From the NCBI GenBank assembly GCA_021107855.1, contig JAIORZ010000002.1:309425-373424 (forward strand): a stretch of 64,000 bases of DNA. The letters run 5' to 3'. Of the stretch, positions 42,028 to 49,966 are shown piece by piece. Position 1 is the first letter of the stretch; each line of letters starts with the position of its first letter. The translations under genes were made by a program, and so were the position numbers. The stretch comes from an archaeon (GTDB taxonomy: Archaea; Nanobdellota; Nanobdellia; Pacearchaeales; GW2011-AR1). The notes below the pieces were generated by a model that had not been told where the DNA came from, ran no database searches, and was given only the letters and a program-made list of their open reading frames with translations.

Positions 42028-42445
42028 TTAACGCGTGAGTTTGGTTCGCCGTAATAGTTAAAATTTTTAATCCGGAGTTAGCGGAGATTTCTTTTGTTGG
42101 AATTTCTATGATTGGGACATCACTTGAAAAAGAGGCCTTGTTTTGACCGCTCGTTAGGTGATATGTGACTACAATTGTATCGTTGATTATTTCCACGGCG
42201 CTGATTCCTTCAGGTAAATGCACCGATATTGTTGCCTTGGATGGTTCGCCAGAATAAAAGACGATTTCAGATGTCGAGGTAATTTTATTTACGAAATTTG
42301 AAATTTGAGTCGATTTAATTCTGTCGTTAATTGTTCCACTGTAAAAATACCCTATGCCGAGGATTCCGATTATAACAAATGTTAGGAAACCCATAAGAAT
42401 CAGAAACTCCATGCTAGACTGAGCGGTTTTATTTTTGCGTATCAT
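42014..42445 (-). CDS. pilin-like protein with class III signal peptide
   Basis: 143 residues. MIRKNKTAQSSMEFLILMGF is a textbook class III signal: basic N-region, Ala-Gln-Ser-Ser-x-Glu-Phe, then the hydrophobic helix. The outside domain has a beta-rich pattern (ISVHLPEGISAVEI) and NQTHA at the end. It is the first gene of the operon, and a TATA-like CTTTATTAAC lies at about 42470-42480 on the coding strand. The prepilin peptidase, ATPase and platform genes are not in the window. Confidence 0.82.
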   Translation of the reverse strand: MIRKNKTAQSSMEFLILMGFLTFVIIGILGIGYFYSGTINDRIKSTQISNFVNKITSTSEIVFYSGEPSKATISVHLPEGISAVEIINDTIVVTYHLTSGQNKASFSSDVPIIEIPTKEISANSGLKILTITANQTHALIEEN

Positions 42446-42579
42446 CTCTTTTTTTTAACTAGAGAATTTAGTTAATAAAGTTGTTGAAATCTATAGGGAC
42501 ATCATATATCTCTAAAGCCACAATTATTCATAACACTAAGCTCCAATAAAACTTATAAATAAAATTATCATGAATAATC

Positions 42580-42765
42580 ATGAATAAATACCTACAAATA
42601 CTAATCGGACTAGTTTTCTTACTTGCTCCAATTTACGCATGGATAGTAGATTTCGCAGGCCTCGGAACAGCGGCTCTAACGTTCCTGAAAGGCGGCGTTA
42701 TATGGATACTCCTAGGAATGGGGACAGCCTTCCTAGTGATGGGAATTTCAGAGCTCAAAGATTAG
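42580..42765 (+). CDS. small membrane protein, 61 aa
   Basis: Two hydrophobic helices (about 5-26 and 35-56) with almost no soluble part (QILIGLVFLLAPIYAWIV, then GGVIWILLGMGTAFLVM). The ATG at 42580 is about 26 nt downstream of CTTATAAATAAA, and the upstream ATG at 42569 reads only five codons to a stop. From this gene onward, plus-strand genes become A/C-rich rather than G/T-rich. No function is proposed. Confidence 0.65.
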   Translation: MNKYLQILIGLVFLLAPIYAWIVDFAGLGTAALTFLKGGVIWILLGMGTAFLVMGISELKD

Positions 42766-42804
42766 TACAACAATTCCTTTAAACCACAACCATTTTAGCC
42801 ATGC

Positions 42805-44004
42805 ATGGATTCATTATGTATTCGATGCAAGGGAAAGGGACTATGCGGACATCCATGCAGAATCCTTGCTAAATTCAAACAGAACGCTCCGAAACCACGC
42901 CTTCACTTCTCCGGGAAATCCGCACCAGAACTTTTTGTCGGACGAATCGGTTACCCCAATATTAACTCCGGAATTCTCACTCCCTCAGAAAACGACAACA
43001 TATCAAATTTCCCATCTGCCGAAGAATGGTCAAAACAAAATTTCTCGGTAGCAAACGTCTTAAGACTTCGCGGACAATTAATCTACGGCAAAAGTCAAAT
43101 GAACATTAAAACTCCAAATCGCTTAAAACAAGTCACCCAAGAACTCGCTCTATCCTCAAAACCAGTTTCAACCGAAATCTTCCTCAAGAAAAAACCAACA
43201 TTCCAATTCACAATCGACAAAGTTTTTCAACCTATGACAAATCCAGCCCCACTCCATCGCGCAATTCTCGAAGAAAACCCACACGTCCCAAAAAAAGTCG
43301 ATTACCTCATCAACGACACCGACATCAAATCAGTCGACGCTATAAACGAACTCTACTCCGCAAACACAAAAATAGACCACCTCCAAAAACTCCTTTCAAT
43401 CGGACTCCTCGGAAAAAAATCCGCTCGACGAATGGTTCCGACAAGATGGAGCATAACAGCAACCGACGACACAATCTCAAAAGAACACCTTAAAAAAATC
43501 CGCTACTTCCAACAAATAAATCAAATCACGTTATACTCAGGAAACTTCCTCGGCAACTATATAGAATTCCTAATCCTCCCAGGTCACTTTTCTTTTGAAG
43601 CATTTGAAGCATGGATGTCCGGTTCAACTTACTCGTCGGACAGAACCGAAATCTCTTCTGATTTTGAAGGTTTTAATGGGAGAAAGAAATATGCTTTCAA
43701 TGTTACAGGAGGGTATTATGCGATGCGTCTTCCTTTGACTGAACATTTGGTAAAGATAAAAAGACAGGCGACGGTCTTGGTCTTTAGAGAAATTCTTCCG
43801 GAATATTATGCTCCTTTGGGTGTTGGAATAGTCAGGGAAACAGCTAGGCGAGCTTTCCAGAATTCGCCGAAACATTTCGATACAATCCAAGACGCACTAC
43901 AAGACATCGACACAAGAACTAAAACCCCAATAGAAATAATCAAGGAAAAATCTTGGATACTAAATATTTACGGCAAACAAAAATCTTTAAACGAATTCTT
44001 CTAG
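42805..44004 (+). CDS. nreA: DNA repair protein NreA
   Basis: Archaeal DNA-repair protein. The N-terminal zinc-binding CIRCKGKGLCGHPC (about 5-18) is followed by the long NreA-specific domain (RLHFSGKSAPELFVGRIGYP, then RWSITATDD, then GGYYAMRLP and PEYYAPLGVGIVRE). The protein ends with a PCNA-interacting (PIP) box QKSLNEFF (392-399, Q-x-x-L-x-x-F-F). This combination is typical of the NreA branch, which binds PCNA and acts after DNA damage. Length 399 is normal. Confidence 0.9.
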   Translation: MDSLCIRCKGKGLCGHPCRILAKFKQNAPKPRLHFSGKSAPELFVGRIGYPNINSGILTPSENDNISNFPSAEEWSKQNFSVANVLRLRGQLIYGKSQMNIKTPNRLKQVTQELALSSKPVSTEIFLKKKPTFQFTIDKVFQPMTNPAPLHRAILEENPHVPKKVDYLINDTDIKSVDAINELYSANTKIDHLQKLLSIGLLGKKSARRMVPTRWSITATDDTISKEHLKKIRYFQQINQITLYSGNFLGNYIEFLILPGHFSFEAFEAWMSGSTYSSDRTEISSDFEGFNGRKKYAFNVTGGYYAMRLPLTEHLVKIKRQATVLVFREILPEYYAPLGVGIVRETARRAFQNSPKHFDTIQDALQDIDTRTKTPIEIIKEKSWILNIYGKQKSLNEFF

Positions 44005-44007
44005 TGC

Positions 44008-44322
44008 TTACTGCAATAAATTCTCCAACCCAGTCACTGCCTGAATCGCCTTAATAGCCTTATCGTAAGCAGTACAAGAAGAACTGGAAATCCTAATATT
44101 ACCAGATTTCATCTTGGGAAACATCCAAATCTCAACACTAGCCTTAGATCCTTTATTATAATAACTAGCTCTACACCCAAAAAATACTTTCTTATCAATA
44201 AATTTGCAAAACTCGCCATAATTTTCAAATCCTAACTTTGCAACATCCTTTTTCAACAAACTCACAAATGTTTTAATGTTTTCATAATCGTCGCTTTCAA
44301 ATCCTATAATCTGACTAATCAT
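44008..44322 (-). CDS. hypothetical protein, 104 aa
   Basis: Small soluble protein with three cysteines (EFCKF, FFGCRAS, SSSSCTA) and a mixed beta pattern, family not recognised. It is convergent with nreA (3-nt gap). Its start lies 45 nt from the next minus-strand gene. A TATA-like element may be present near 44340-44352. Confidence 0.55.
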   Translation of the reverse strand: MISQIIGFESDDYENIKTFVSLLKKDVAKLGFENYGEFCKFIDKKVFFGCRASYYNKGSKASVEIWMFPKMKSGNIRISSSSCTAYDKAIKAIQAVTGLENLLQ

Positions 44323-44367
44323 TATAAATTCATCAAATTATCTTATTTAAAGATATAGCGAGCCTAA

Positions 44368-44946
44368 TCACATAAATCCCACAAGTATACCCTCAATAAT
44401 CGCGGCGATAATTAACAAAGGAAACACAACAAAAACAAAAAACCTCAAACCCTCCCTGAGATTATATTTCACCTTCCCATTAAAAATAGACGTCCCTATC
44501 TTCACCCCAATTCCAATCGAAAAAATCACAGCCGGCAACTCAAAAATCCCGTGCGGAAGAATCCTCCACATCGTAAAAATACCCCCCACAGCAACAGCCT
44601 CACTAGCAACAAACCCAAGCAAATATCCATTTACAACACAAATCACAATCGGAAAAATTCCAAACAAAACCCCAAGCACCATCGCCAGAAAACTCGCCTG
44701 CAAATTATTCAAAAAAATAAAGACAACTAATTCCCAAACCCCCTTTCCTTCAATCTTTAACATTAACTCTTCAATAAATGCAAAAATCTCTGCCCTAAAA
44801 AAAACAGGGAAAGCAAATCCAATCAAAAACGTCAAAAAGAAAAGCCCTAGAGAAAAAACAATGAACCATCTAGATTCTTGAGCGAATTTCCAACACTTCT
44901 TGTAGTTCTTACCAAAAAAATTCTTCATAAAATAACATCGATTCAA
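44368..44946 (-). CDS. stage II sporulation protein M-like (SpoIIM/DUF95) membrane protein
   Basis: A multi-helix membrane protein with the DUF95/SpoIIM motif: NNLQASFLAMVLGVLFGI (about 80-97), then GYLLGFVASE, then LPHGIFELPAVIFSIGIGVKIG, the conserved P-H-G-x-x-E-x-P. In archaea this family is widespread and not linked to sporulation; its function is unknown. The start may be at 44928 (MKNFFGKN) rather than 44946. It follows the rhomboid gene by 12 nt. Confidence 0.85.
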   Translation of the reverse strand: MNRCYFMKNFFGKNYKKCWKFAQESRWFIVFSLGLFFLTFLIGFAFPVFFRAEIFAFIEELMLKIEGKGVWELVVFIFLNNLQASFLAMVLGVLFGIFPIVICVVNGYLLGFVASEAVAVGGIFTMWRILPHGIFELPAVIFSIGIGVKIGTSIFNGKVKYNLREGLRFFVFVVFPLLIIAAIIEGILVGFM

Positions 44947-44958
44947 AACTATATAAAA

Positions 44959-45603
44959 TTACCGCGCAAAATACCGACTAATCATTTTAGTCTTCCTCGG
45001 AAATCGTTTCCTCAAATAAAACCCATATCCAAGTCCAACAATTAAACCACCGAAATGCGCCGTATTACCAATTGGCAAACCAAGACCAAGCGACAAAGCC
45101 CAGAGACCAAACATCAGAAAACCCATCGCAGCCCACATTGGCATTGGGATAATAAAAAAGACCAAAACAGGAAGCCTAGGAGTTAGAACAGCCAAAAGTC
45201 CACCCAGTGCAAAAATCGCACCGCTTGCCCCAACTGCGTAAACATTCATATCCACTCCACTAGCCAAAGCTATCAAAACAAAAAACAACCCAGCAAAAAG
45301 CCCACCAGCAAAATACAAACTCAAAAATCGTTTCTTCCCAATTAATTTCTCAACGAAACCCCCGATAAACATCAACGAAATCATATTTACAAACAAATGT
45401 CCAAATCCTGCATGCATAAACATACTAGTAAAAAAAGTCCAAACATTTTGTCCCTGTAAAACCATTGAGGGCATTAACGCGACCCAAGAAACAATTCTAG
45501 CCTCACCAAAAGAAACCATCAAAACCAAAACACCGACAAACGCAACAACATTCGCCGCAATCAAAGCACCAGTATAACTAGAAAAAATCTTTTCTTTCAT
45601 CAC
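44959..45603 (-). CDS. rhomboid-family intramembrane serine protease
   Basis: Six hydrophobic helices. The catalytic Ser is in VGASGAIFALGG (about 124-135) and the catalytic His in NTAHFGGLIVG (about 180-190), with the conserved HAGFGHLFVNM on helix 2. Rhomboids cleave membrane proteins within the bilayer. The gene start overlaps the TFE stop by 4 nt, so TFE, rhomboid and SpoIIM-like genes form a run on the minus strand. Confidence 0.92.
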   Translation of the reverse strand: MMKEKIFSSYTGALIAANVVAFVGVLVLMVSFGEARIVSWVALMPSMVLQGQNVWTFFTSMFMHAGFGHLFVNMISLMFIGGFVEKLIGKKRFLSLYFAGGLFAGLFFVLIALASGVDMNVYAVGASGAIFALGGLLAVLTPRLPVLVFFIIPMPMWAAMGFLMFGLWALSLGLGLPIGNTAHFGGLIVGLGYGFYLRKRFPRKTKMISRYFAR

Positions 45604-46448
45604 TTCTTCCCGACAAGTTTCTTTTTCAATTTACTAGCTAAACTAATTTTTTTCTTGACAATTTTCTTCGGAACTTTTTTCGCAGTCTTCTTTTTAACAA
45701 CCTTTTTAGAAACTTTCTTTTTGACAACTTTCTTCTTAGCAATTTTCTTTTTAACAACTTTCTTAGTGACCTTTCTCTTAACAACTTTTTTAACACTCTT
45801 CCCCTTCTCTGCTGCAATCTTTTTCCGAGCCGCCGCACGAGCCGCCTTCATTAACTCCTTCTTAGCTTGGTCTTCCTTCGCCAATTTATTAGAAGCTCTC
45901 TTCCGAGCAATCGTCTTCCTCTTCCGAACAACATCAAGCTCCTTCTCAATCAAAGCCAAATTTCTCTTCGTCCGAGTAATCCAAGTCTTCGCCTCACGAA
46001 TAGGCCGACTATTATCACTCAACTCATAAATATCCGCACATTCCTCACAGCTAAACCCATGCTCTAACGCCTTCTCTTCCCCAACCTCAATATCACACGA
46101 CTTACAAACATAAAATCGTTTCGTCTCACGGCTCTTCAATGTCCCCTCAAACCCCGCAATCTTTTTCTGCAACGACCCTTCCAACTTCTCCAAACATTTC
46201 TCCCGGTTCAACGTCCAATAATAAATATACCAACCCTTCCGCTTATCTTTCTTCCTAACAAACGAAACCAAATTATCCGCCGACAACTTATACAAAATAT
46301 TCCGAACCTGATTAATTGTCAACTCCATTTTTTTCGCAATTAAAAATTCATTAACATTTTTCTTCCCAAACAAAATCTCAACAATCCTGCCAGTGTCCTC
46401 GCCAGCCATCTCCTCGACAAGATCGTGCAAAAGTTTAATCTGTAACAT
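45600..46448 (-). CDS. tfe: transcription factor TFE (TFIIE alpha homologue) with long Lys-rich tail
   Basis: General transcription factor that helps open the promoter. It has an N-terminal winged helix (about 1-85: IAKKMELTINQVRNILYKL), then a zinc ribbon with C115, C118, C134 and C137 (YVCKSC and FSCEEC). The family ends near residue 180. Here a tail of about 100 residues made of Lys/Val/Ala repeats (KKVVKKKIAKKKVVKKK) continues to 282. The tail resembles histone-H1-like DNA-binding C-termini. The rhomboid start overlaps its stop by four nt. Confidence 0.93.
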   Translation of the reverse strand: MLQIKLLHDLVEEMAGEDTGRIVEILFGKKNVNEFLIAKKMELTINQVRNILYKLSADNLVSFVRKKDKRKGWYIYYWTLNREKCLEKLEGSLQKKIAGFEGTLKSRETKRFYVCKSCDIEVGEEKALEHGFSCEECADIYELSDNSRPIREAKTWITRTKRNLALIEKELDVVRKRKTIARKRASNKLAKEDQAKKELMKAARAAARKKIAAEKGKSVKKVVKRKVTKKVVKKKIAKKKVVKKKVSKKVVKKKTAKKVPKKIVKKKISLASKLKKKLVGKK

Positions 46449-46559
46449 TCACACCGAAATAGATTTTCTTTTATATATCTTTCTCTACCATCCTCGACGA
46501 AATGTAGTCATTATAAAATTACTATAAACCTATAAAAAGAAATTAAGACAAATCATATT

Positions 46560-47237
46560 ATGGGGTTATTTAGTAAAAAAGAAGAGGTGCCGAAAATACC
46601 TACCGCGCCAGCGCTACCAGAACTTCCAAAACTTGGGTCGTCCGAGCCAAAAAAAGAACTCCCAGAACTCCCATCTTTCCCGTCAAGTTCCAAAAATGAT
46701 ACTTTTAATCAGGAAATGCTAAAGTCCGCTGTGACTGATATGCCATCCCCTGGAGAAAGCGAGGTGCACGCGCAACCTAAAACTTTGCCCGTAGTAGAGG
46801 GGAGAAAAGAGGAATCCATGGTTTCTCCAAGTCCTCCTCTGCAAAACACAATACCAACTCCCCCAAAAATGCCTACCGCTCCAGTTGCCCCAGCTGCTCC
46901 AATTGCTCCTCCTACTCCAACTCTCCCAGCTGCTCCCCAATTGTCACCAAAGTTAATCACCCCAAAACCAGTTGCTCCAAAACCAGCCAGTCATCCCGCA
47001 TCCGCACCCACTCACCAGCAAGGCGAACCAATCTTCATAAGAATCGACAAATTTCAAGCTTCACAAAAAAACTTCGAAACGATTAAGAGCAAGATTGAAG
47101 AAATAGAGTCAATTCTTAAAAAAATAGATGATATAAAATCACAAGAAGAAGAAGAATTAAAAGGTTGGACCGAAGATATCGAAAAAATCAAATCTCGATT
47201 AGCCGAAATCGACGACGACATCTTTAACCAAATTTAG
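46560..47237 (+). CDS. hypothetical protein, Pro/Ala-rich with C-terminal coiled coil
   Basis: 225 residues. A short N-terminus (MGLFSKKEEV) is followed by about 140 Pro/Ala/Thr-rich residues, probably disordered. A C-terminal helical part contains PIFIRIDKFQASQKNFE, then EEIESILKKIDDIKSQEEEEL (coiled coil). It may be a cytoskeletal or membrane-associated linker, but this is a guess. The next gene, also coiled-coil, starts 9 nt later, so the two are probably partners. Confidence 0.62.
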   Translation: MGLFSKKEEVPKIPTAPALPELPKLGSSEPKKELPELPSFPSSSKNDTFNQEMLKSAVTDMPSPGESEVHAQPKTLPVVEGRKEESMVSPSPPLQNTIPTPPKMPTAPVAPAAPIAPPTPTLPAAPQLSPKLITPKPVAPKPASHPASAPTHQQGEPIFIRIDKFQASQKNFETIKSKIEEIESILKKIDDIKSQEEEELKGWTEDIEKIKSRLAEIDDDIFNQI

Positions 47238-47245
47238 TTAAAACC

Positions 47246-47593
47246 ATGGCCACAGAAGAAGAAATTTACCTCTCAATATCTTTGCCAAATTATAAAACAA
47301 GCAAGCTGAACACTCTAATGGCACAGACAGACCTCCTCCAAATTCTCAAAAAACTCCACAAGCTCAAGGTCCTCTCCCGTCGAAAATGCGACCTCAAAAA
47401 GAGTCTCCAAAAACAAATAACATCTACACTCATCCAAATAGATTCAATCCAAAATAAACTACCAACTTCAAAAGTTCCGAAGACAATACAGAAAAGAAAG
47501 AAAATAGAAAAGAAAGAAACTTTTTCAAAACGTAGCACAATAGAAAAAGAATTACAACTAATCAATGAAAAATTACGAGAACTAAATTCTTAG
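47246..47593 (+). CDS. hypothetical coiled-coil protein, 115 aa
   Basis: Basic, almost all helical (LLQILKKLHKLKVLSRRK and STLIQIDSIQNKL), with a Lys-rich middle and a charged C-terminal helix. It begins 9 nt after the Pro-rich coiled-coil gene and is likely cotranscribed with it. Family not recognised. There is no HTH or metal motif. Confidence 0.6.
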   Translation: MATEEEIYLSISLPNYKTSKLNTLMAQTDLLQILKKLHKLKVLSRRKCDLKKSLQKQITSTLIQIDSIQNKLPTSKVPKTIQKRKKIEKKETFSKRSTIEKELQLINEKLRELNS

Positions 47594-47655
47594 CTCACCG
47601 AAATACTTAGTAAGCAAAACCCTAATTTTAAAAACTCCAAATTTTTAACAATATA

Positions 47656-49545
47656 ATGGACAGAAAAGAACTAATAAAAAAATACATCGAATTCTTTAAA
47701 TCGAAAGACCACGCCCAAATTAAAAATTCATCTCTTGTTCCAGAAAACGACCCAACAGTTCTCTTCACAACCGCCGGAATGCATCCCTTAGTCCCGTTCC
47801 TTCTGGGAGAAACACACCCTCAAGGAAAACGAGTAGTAAATGTACAAAGGTGTATTAGGACGGGAGATATAGAGGAAGTAGGTGATACGACGCATCATAC
47901 ATTTTTCGAAATGCTTGGGAATTGGTCGCTTGGAGATTACTTCAAAAAAGGGGGAATTGAAATGTCTTATGAATTTTTAACAAAAACTCTAGGCTTAAAA
48001 AAAGAAAGGTTAGCGGTATCGGTTTTTAAAGGAGATGAAAATGGTCCTCGCGATAAAGAGTCAGCACAAATTTGGAAGGACCAGGGAGTTTCAGAAGAAC
48101 GAATCGCATATCTACCAGCAGAAGATAATTGGTGGGGTCCTGCTGGGCAAACCGGTCCATGCGGTCCATGCACTGAAATGTTCTATTGGAAATTAAATGA
48201 TGAGCCAGCCCCAAAAAAGTTTGACCCCGAAGACGATAATTGGGTAGAAATTTGGAATGATGTTTTAATGGAATATAATAAAGATTCTGAGGGAAATTAC
48301 AACAAAGCCTCCCAGCAAAACGTCGACACTGGGATGGGAACAGAAAGAACAGTAGCGGTTTTGGATGGCTTGGAAGACAACTATTTAGCAGACATGTGGA
48401 AACCAATAATCGAAAAAGTAGAAACCATTTCAAAACACACATATAGCGAAGGTGAAACAATAAAGAGAGCAATGCGAATCATCGCAGACCACATCAAAGC
48501 CGCAACATTCATAATCAACGACGGCATAACCCCCAGCAATTCCGACCAAGGCTATGTCCTAAGAAGATTAATCCGAAGAGCAATCCGTTACGGGAAAACA
48601 TTAGGAATCGAATCATTCACATCTCAAGTAGCAAACGCAATATATCCGATTTACGATGATTATGAATTGGACAAAGAAAAAATCAATTCGGAATTAATAA
48701 GAGAAGAAGAAAAATTTAACTTGACTTTAGAGAACGGATTGAAAATAGCAGAAAGAGTATTCAAAAATAAAACACAAATCAGCGGTGAAAAATTCAACAA
48801 ACTAATGAATGACCCAAACAAAGCGGACTTAATAGGAAGGGTATTTGAAAAAAGAGAAAATAAAAAAGACTATTCATTAAAAAATCCTAAACTATCTGAG
48901 AAAGAAATTGACGACGCCACCATAAATGGGAAAGAAGCGTTTTTACTTTATCAAAGTTATGGGTTCCCTATTGAAATGATAGACGAACTAGCCATGGCAA
49001 AAAATCTAGTTGTAAATCATAGGGATTTCAAAAACGAATGCAAGAAACATCAAGAGCTCTCCCGTACAGCCTCAGCAGGAAAATTCAAATCAGGACTAGC
49101 GGACAACTCCGGACAAACAACAAAACTCCACACCGCATCCCACCTCCTAAACGAAGCCCTAAGAGAAGTCCTCAAAGACAAAAACATTTCTCAACGTGGT
49201 TCCAACATCACCCCAGAACGCCTAAGGTTCGACTTCAACTTCAACCGAAAACTGACCGATGAAGAGAAGCAAGAAATTGAAGACTTAATTAACGAAAAAA
49301 TAAAGGAATCAATCCCCGTCGAACTTCAAGAGATGTCGGTTCAAGAAGCAAAGGAAATGGGAGCACACGGGATGTTCGATGATAAATACGGAGACAAAGT
49401 AAAAGTCTACAAAATCGGAAATTTTTCCAAGGAAATTTGTGCTGGTCCACATGTCCAAAATACTTCAGAACTTGGGACATTCAAAATCAAAAAAGAAGGA
49501 TCTTCGTCTTCTGGTGTTAGAAGAATCAAAGCAACCTTAAGCTGA
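47656..49545 (+). CDS. alaS: alanine-tRNA ligase, short bacterial-type without C-Ala domain
   Basis: Class II synthetase. The N-terminal SSLVPENDPTVLFTTAGMHP and HHTFFEMLGNWSLGDYF are bacterial-type AlaRS motifs. The editing domain is present with HTASHLL (HxxxH) and CAGPH (CxxxH). The protein stops at 629 aa, about 240 residues short of usual, because the C-Ala dimerisation/tRNA-binding domain is missing. It resembles short AlaRS of CPR bacteria, so transfer is a reasonable inference. TATA ATTTTAAAAAC is at 47623-47633. Confidence 0.92.
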   Translation: MDRKELIKKYIEFFKSKDHAQIKNSSLVPENDPTVLFTTAGMHPLVPFLLGETHPQGKRVVNVQRCIRTGDIEEVGDTTHHTFFEMLGNWSLGDYFKKGGIEMSYEFLTKTLGLKKERLAVSVFKGDENGPRDKESAQIWKDQGVSEERIAYLPAEDNWWGPAGQTGPCGPCTEMFYWKLNDEPAPKKFDPEDDNWVEIWNDVLMEYNKDSEGNYNKASQQNVDTGMGTERTVAVLDGLEDNYLADMWKPIIEKVETISKHTYSEGETIKRAMRIIADHIKAATFIINDGITPSNSDQGYVLRRLIRRAIRYGKTLGIESFTSQVANAIYPIYDDYELDKEKINSELIREEEKFNLTLENGLKIAERVFKNKTQISGEKFNKLMNDPNKADLIGRVFEKRENKKDYSLKNPKLSEKEIDDATINGKEAFLLYQSYGFPIEMIDELAMAKNLVVNHRDFKNECKKHQELSRTASAGKFKSGLADNSGQTTKLHTASHLLNEALREVLKDKNISQRGSNITPERLRFDFNFNRKLTDEEKQEIEDLINEKIKESIPVELQEMSVQEAKEMGAHGMFDDKYGDKVKVYKIGNFSKEICAGPHVQNTSELGTFKIKKEGSSSSGVRRIKATLS

Positions 49546-49941
49546 TTTTATCCTCTTAACTTTTTTCAAAATCTCTTCAACCAATCTCTCCGCTCTTCGG
49601 TTTACTTTATAATCATATTCCATCTTCGCCCTATCTTTCTGCATCTGCCTATTCTGACTCATCAAAATCACCGGAGCCTGCAACGCCGCAATACAACTCA
49701 AAACCAAATTCAAAAGAATAAAAGGATACGGGTCCCATCCGTCTATCCAAGCATAAACATTCACAGTCATCCAAATCCCCAAAAAAACCAAAAACGAAAG
49801 AATAAAAGTCCAACTTCCAGCCCATTTAGAAAGCGCATCAGCAGCTCTTTCCCCAGAAGTCCGCTGTCTAGTCAAAACATTATTAGCAGTTTTAGGTTTC
49901 ACCGGCTTATTTTTAGTCGCAACTTTCACCATATCAGACAA
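49537..49941 (-). CDS. DUF1003-family membrane protein
   Basis: 134 residues with two transmembrane helices. The hallmark GSWTFILSFLVFLGIWM, then YPFILLNLVLSCIAALQAPVILMSQNRQ followed by basic residues is the DUF1003 pattern. The family function is unknown. The C-terminus is a charged helix. It overlaps the 3' end of alaS on the other strand by 9 nt and lies 25 nt downstream of the LeuRS stop on the same strand. Confidence 0.85.
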   Translation of the reverse strand: MSDMVKVATKNKPVKPKTANNVLTRQRTSGERAADALSKWAGSWTFILSFLVFLGIWMTVNVYAWIDGWDPYPFILLNLVLSCIAALQAPVILMSQNRQMQKDRAKMEYDYKVNRRAERLVEEILKKVKRIKSA

Positions 49942-49966
49942 AACAAAACCTACTTTAAAAAACTAA

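Noticed and set aside
42569-42586. Five-codon ORF before the small membrane protein
   Set aside because: It is too short, and the ATG at 42580 has the correct TATA spacing.
45600-45800. Low-complexity TTCTT/AAGAA repeats
   Set aside because: They code for the Lys-rich tail of TFE in frame; no separate DNA element is needed.
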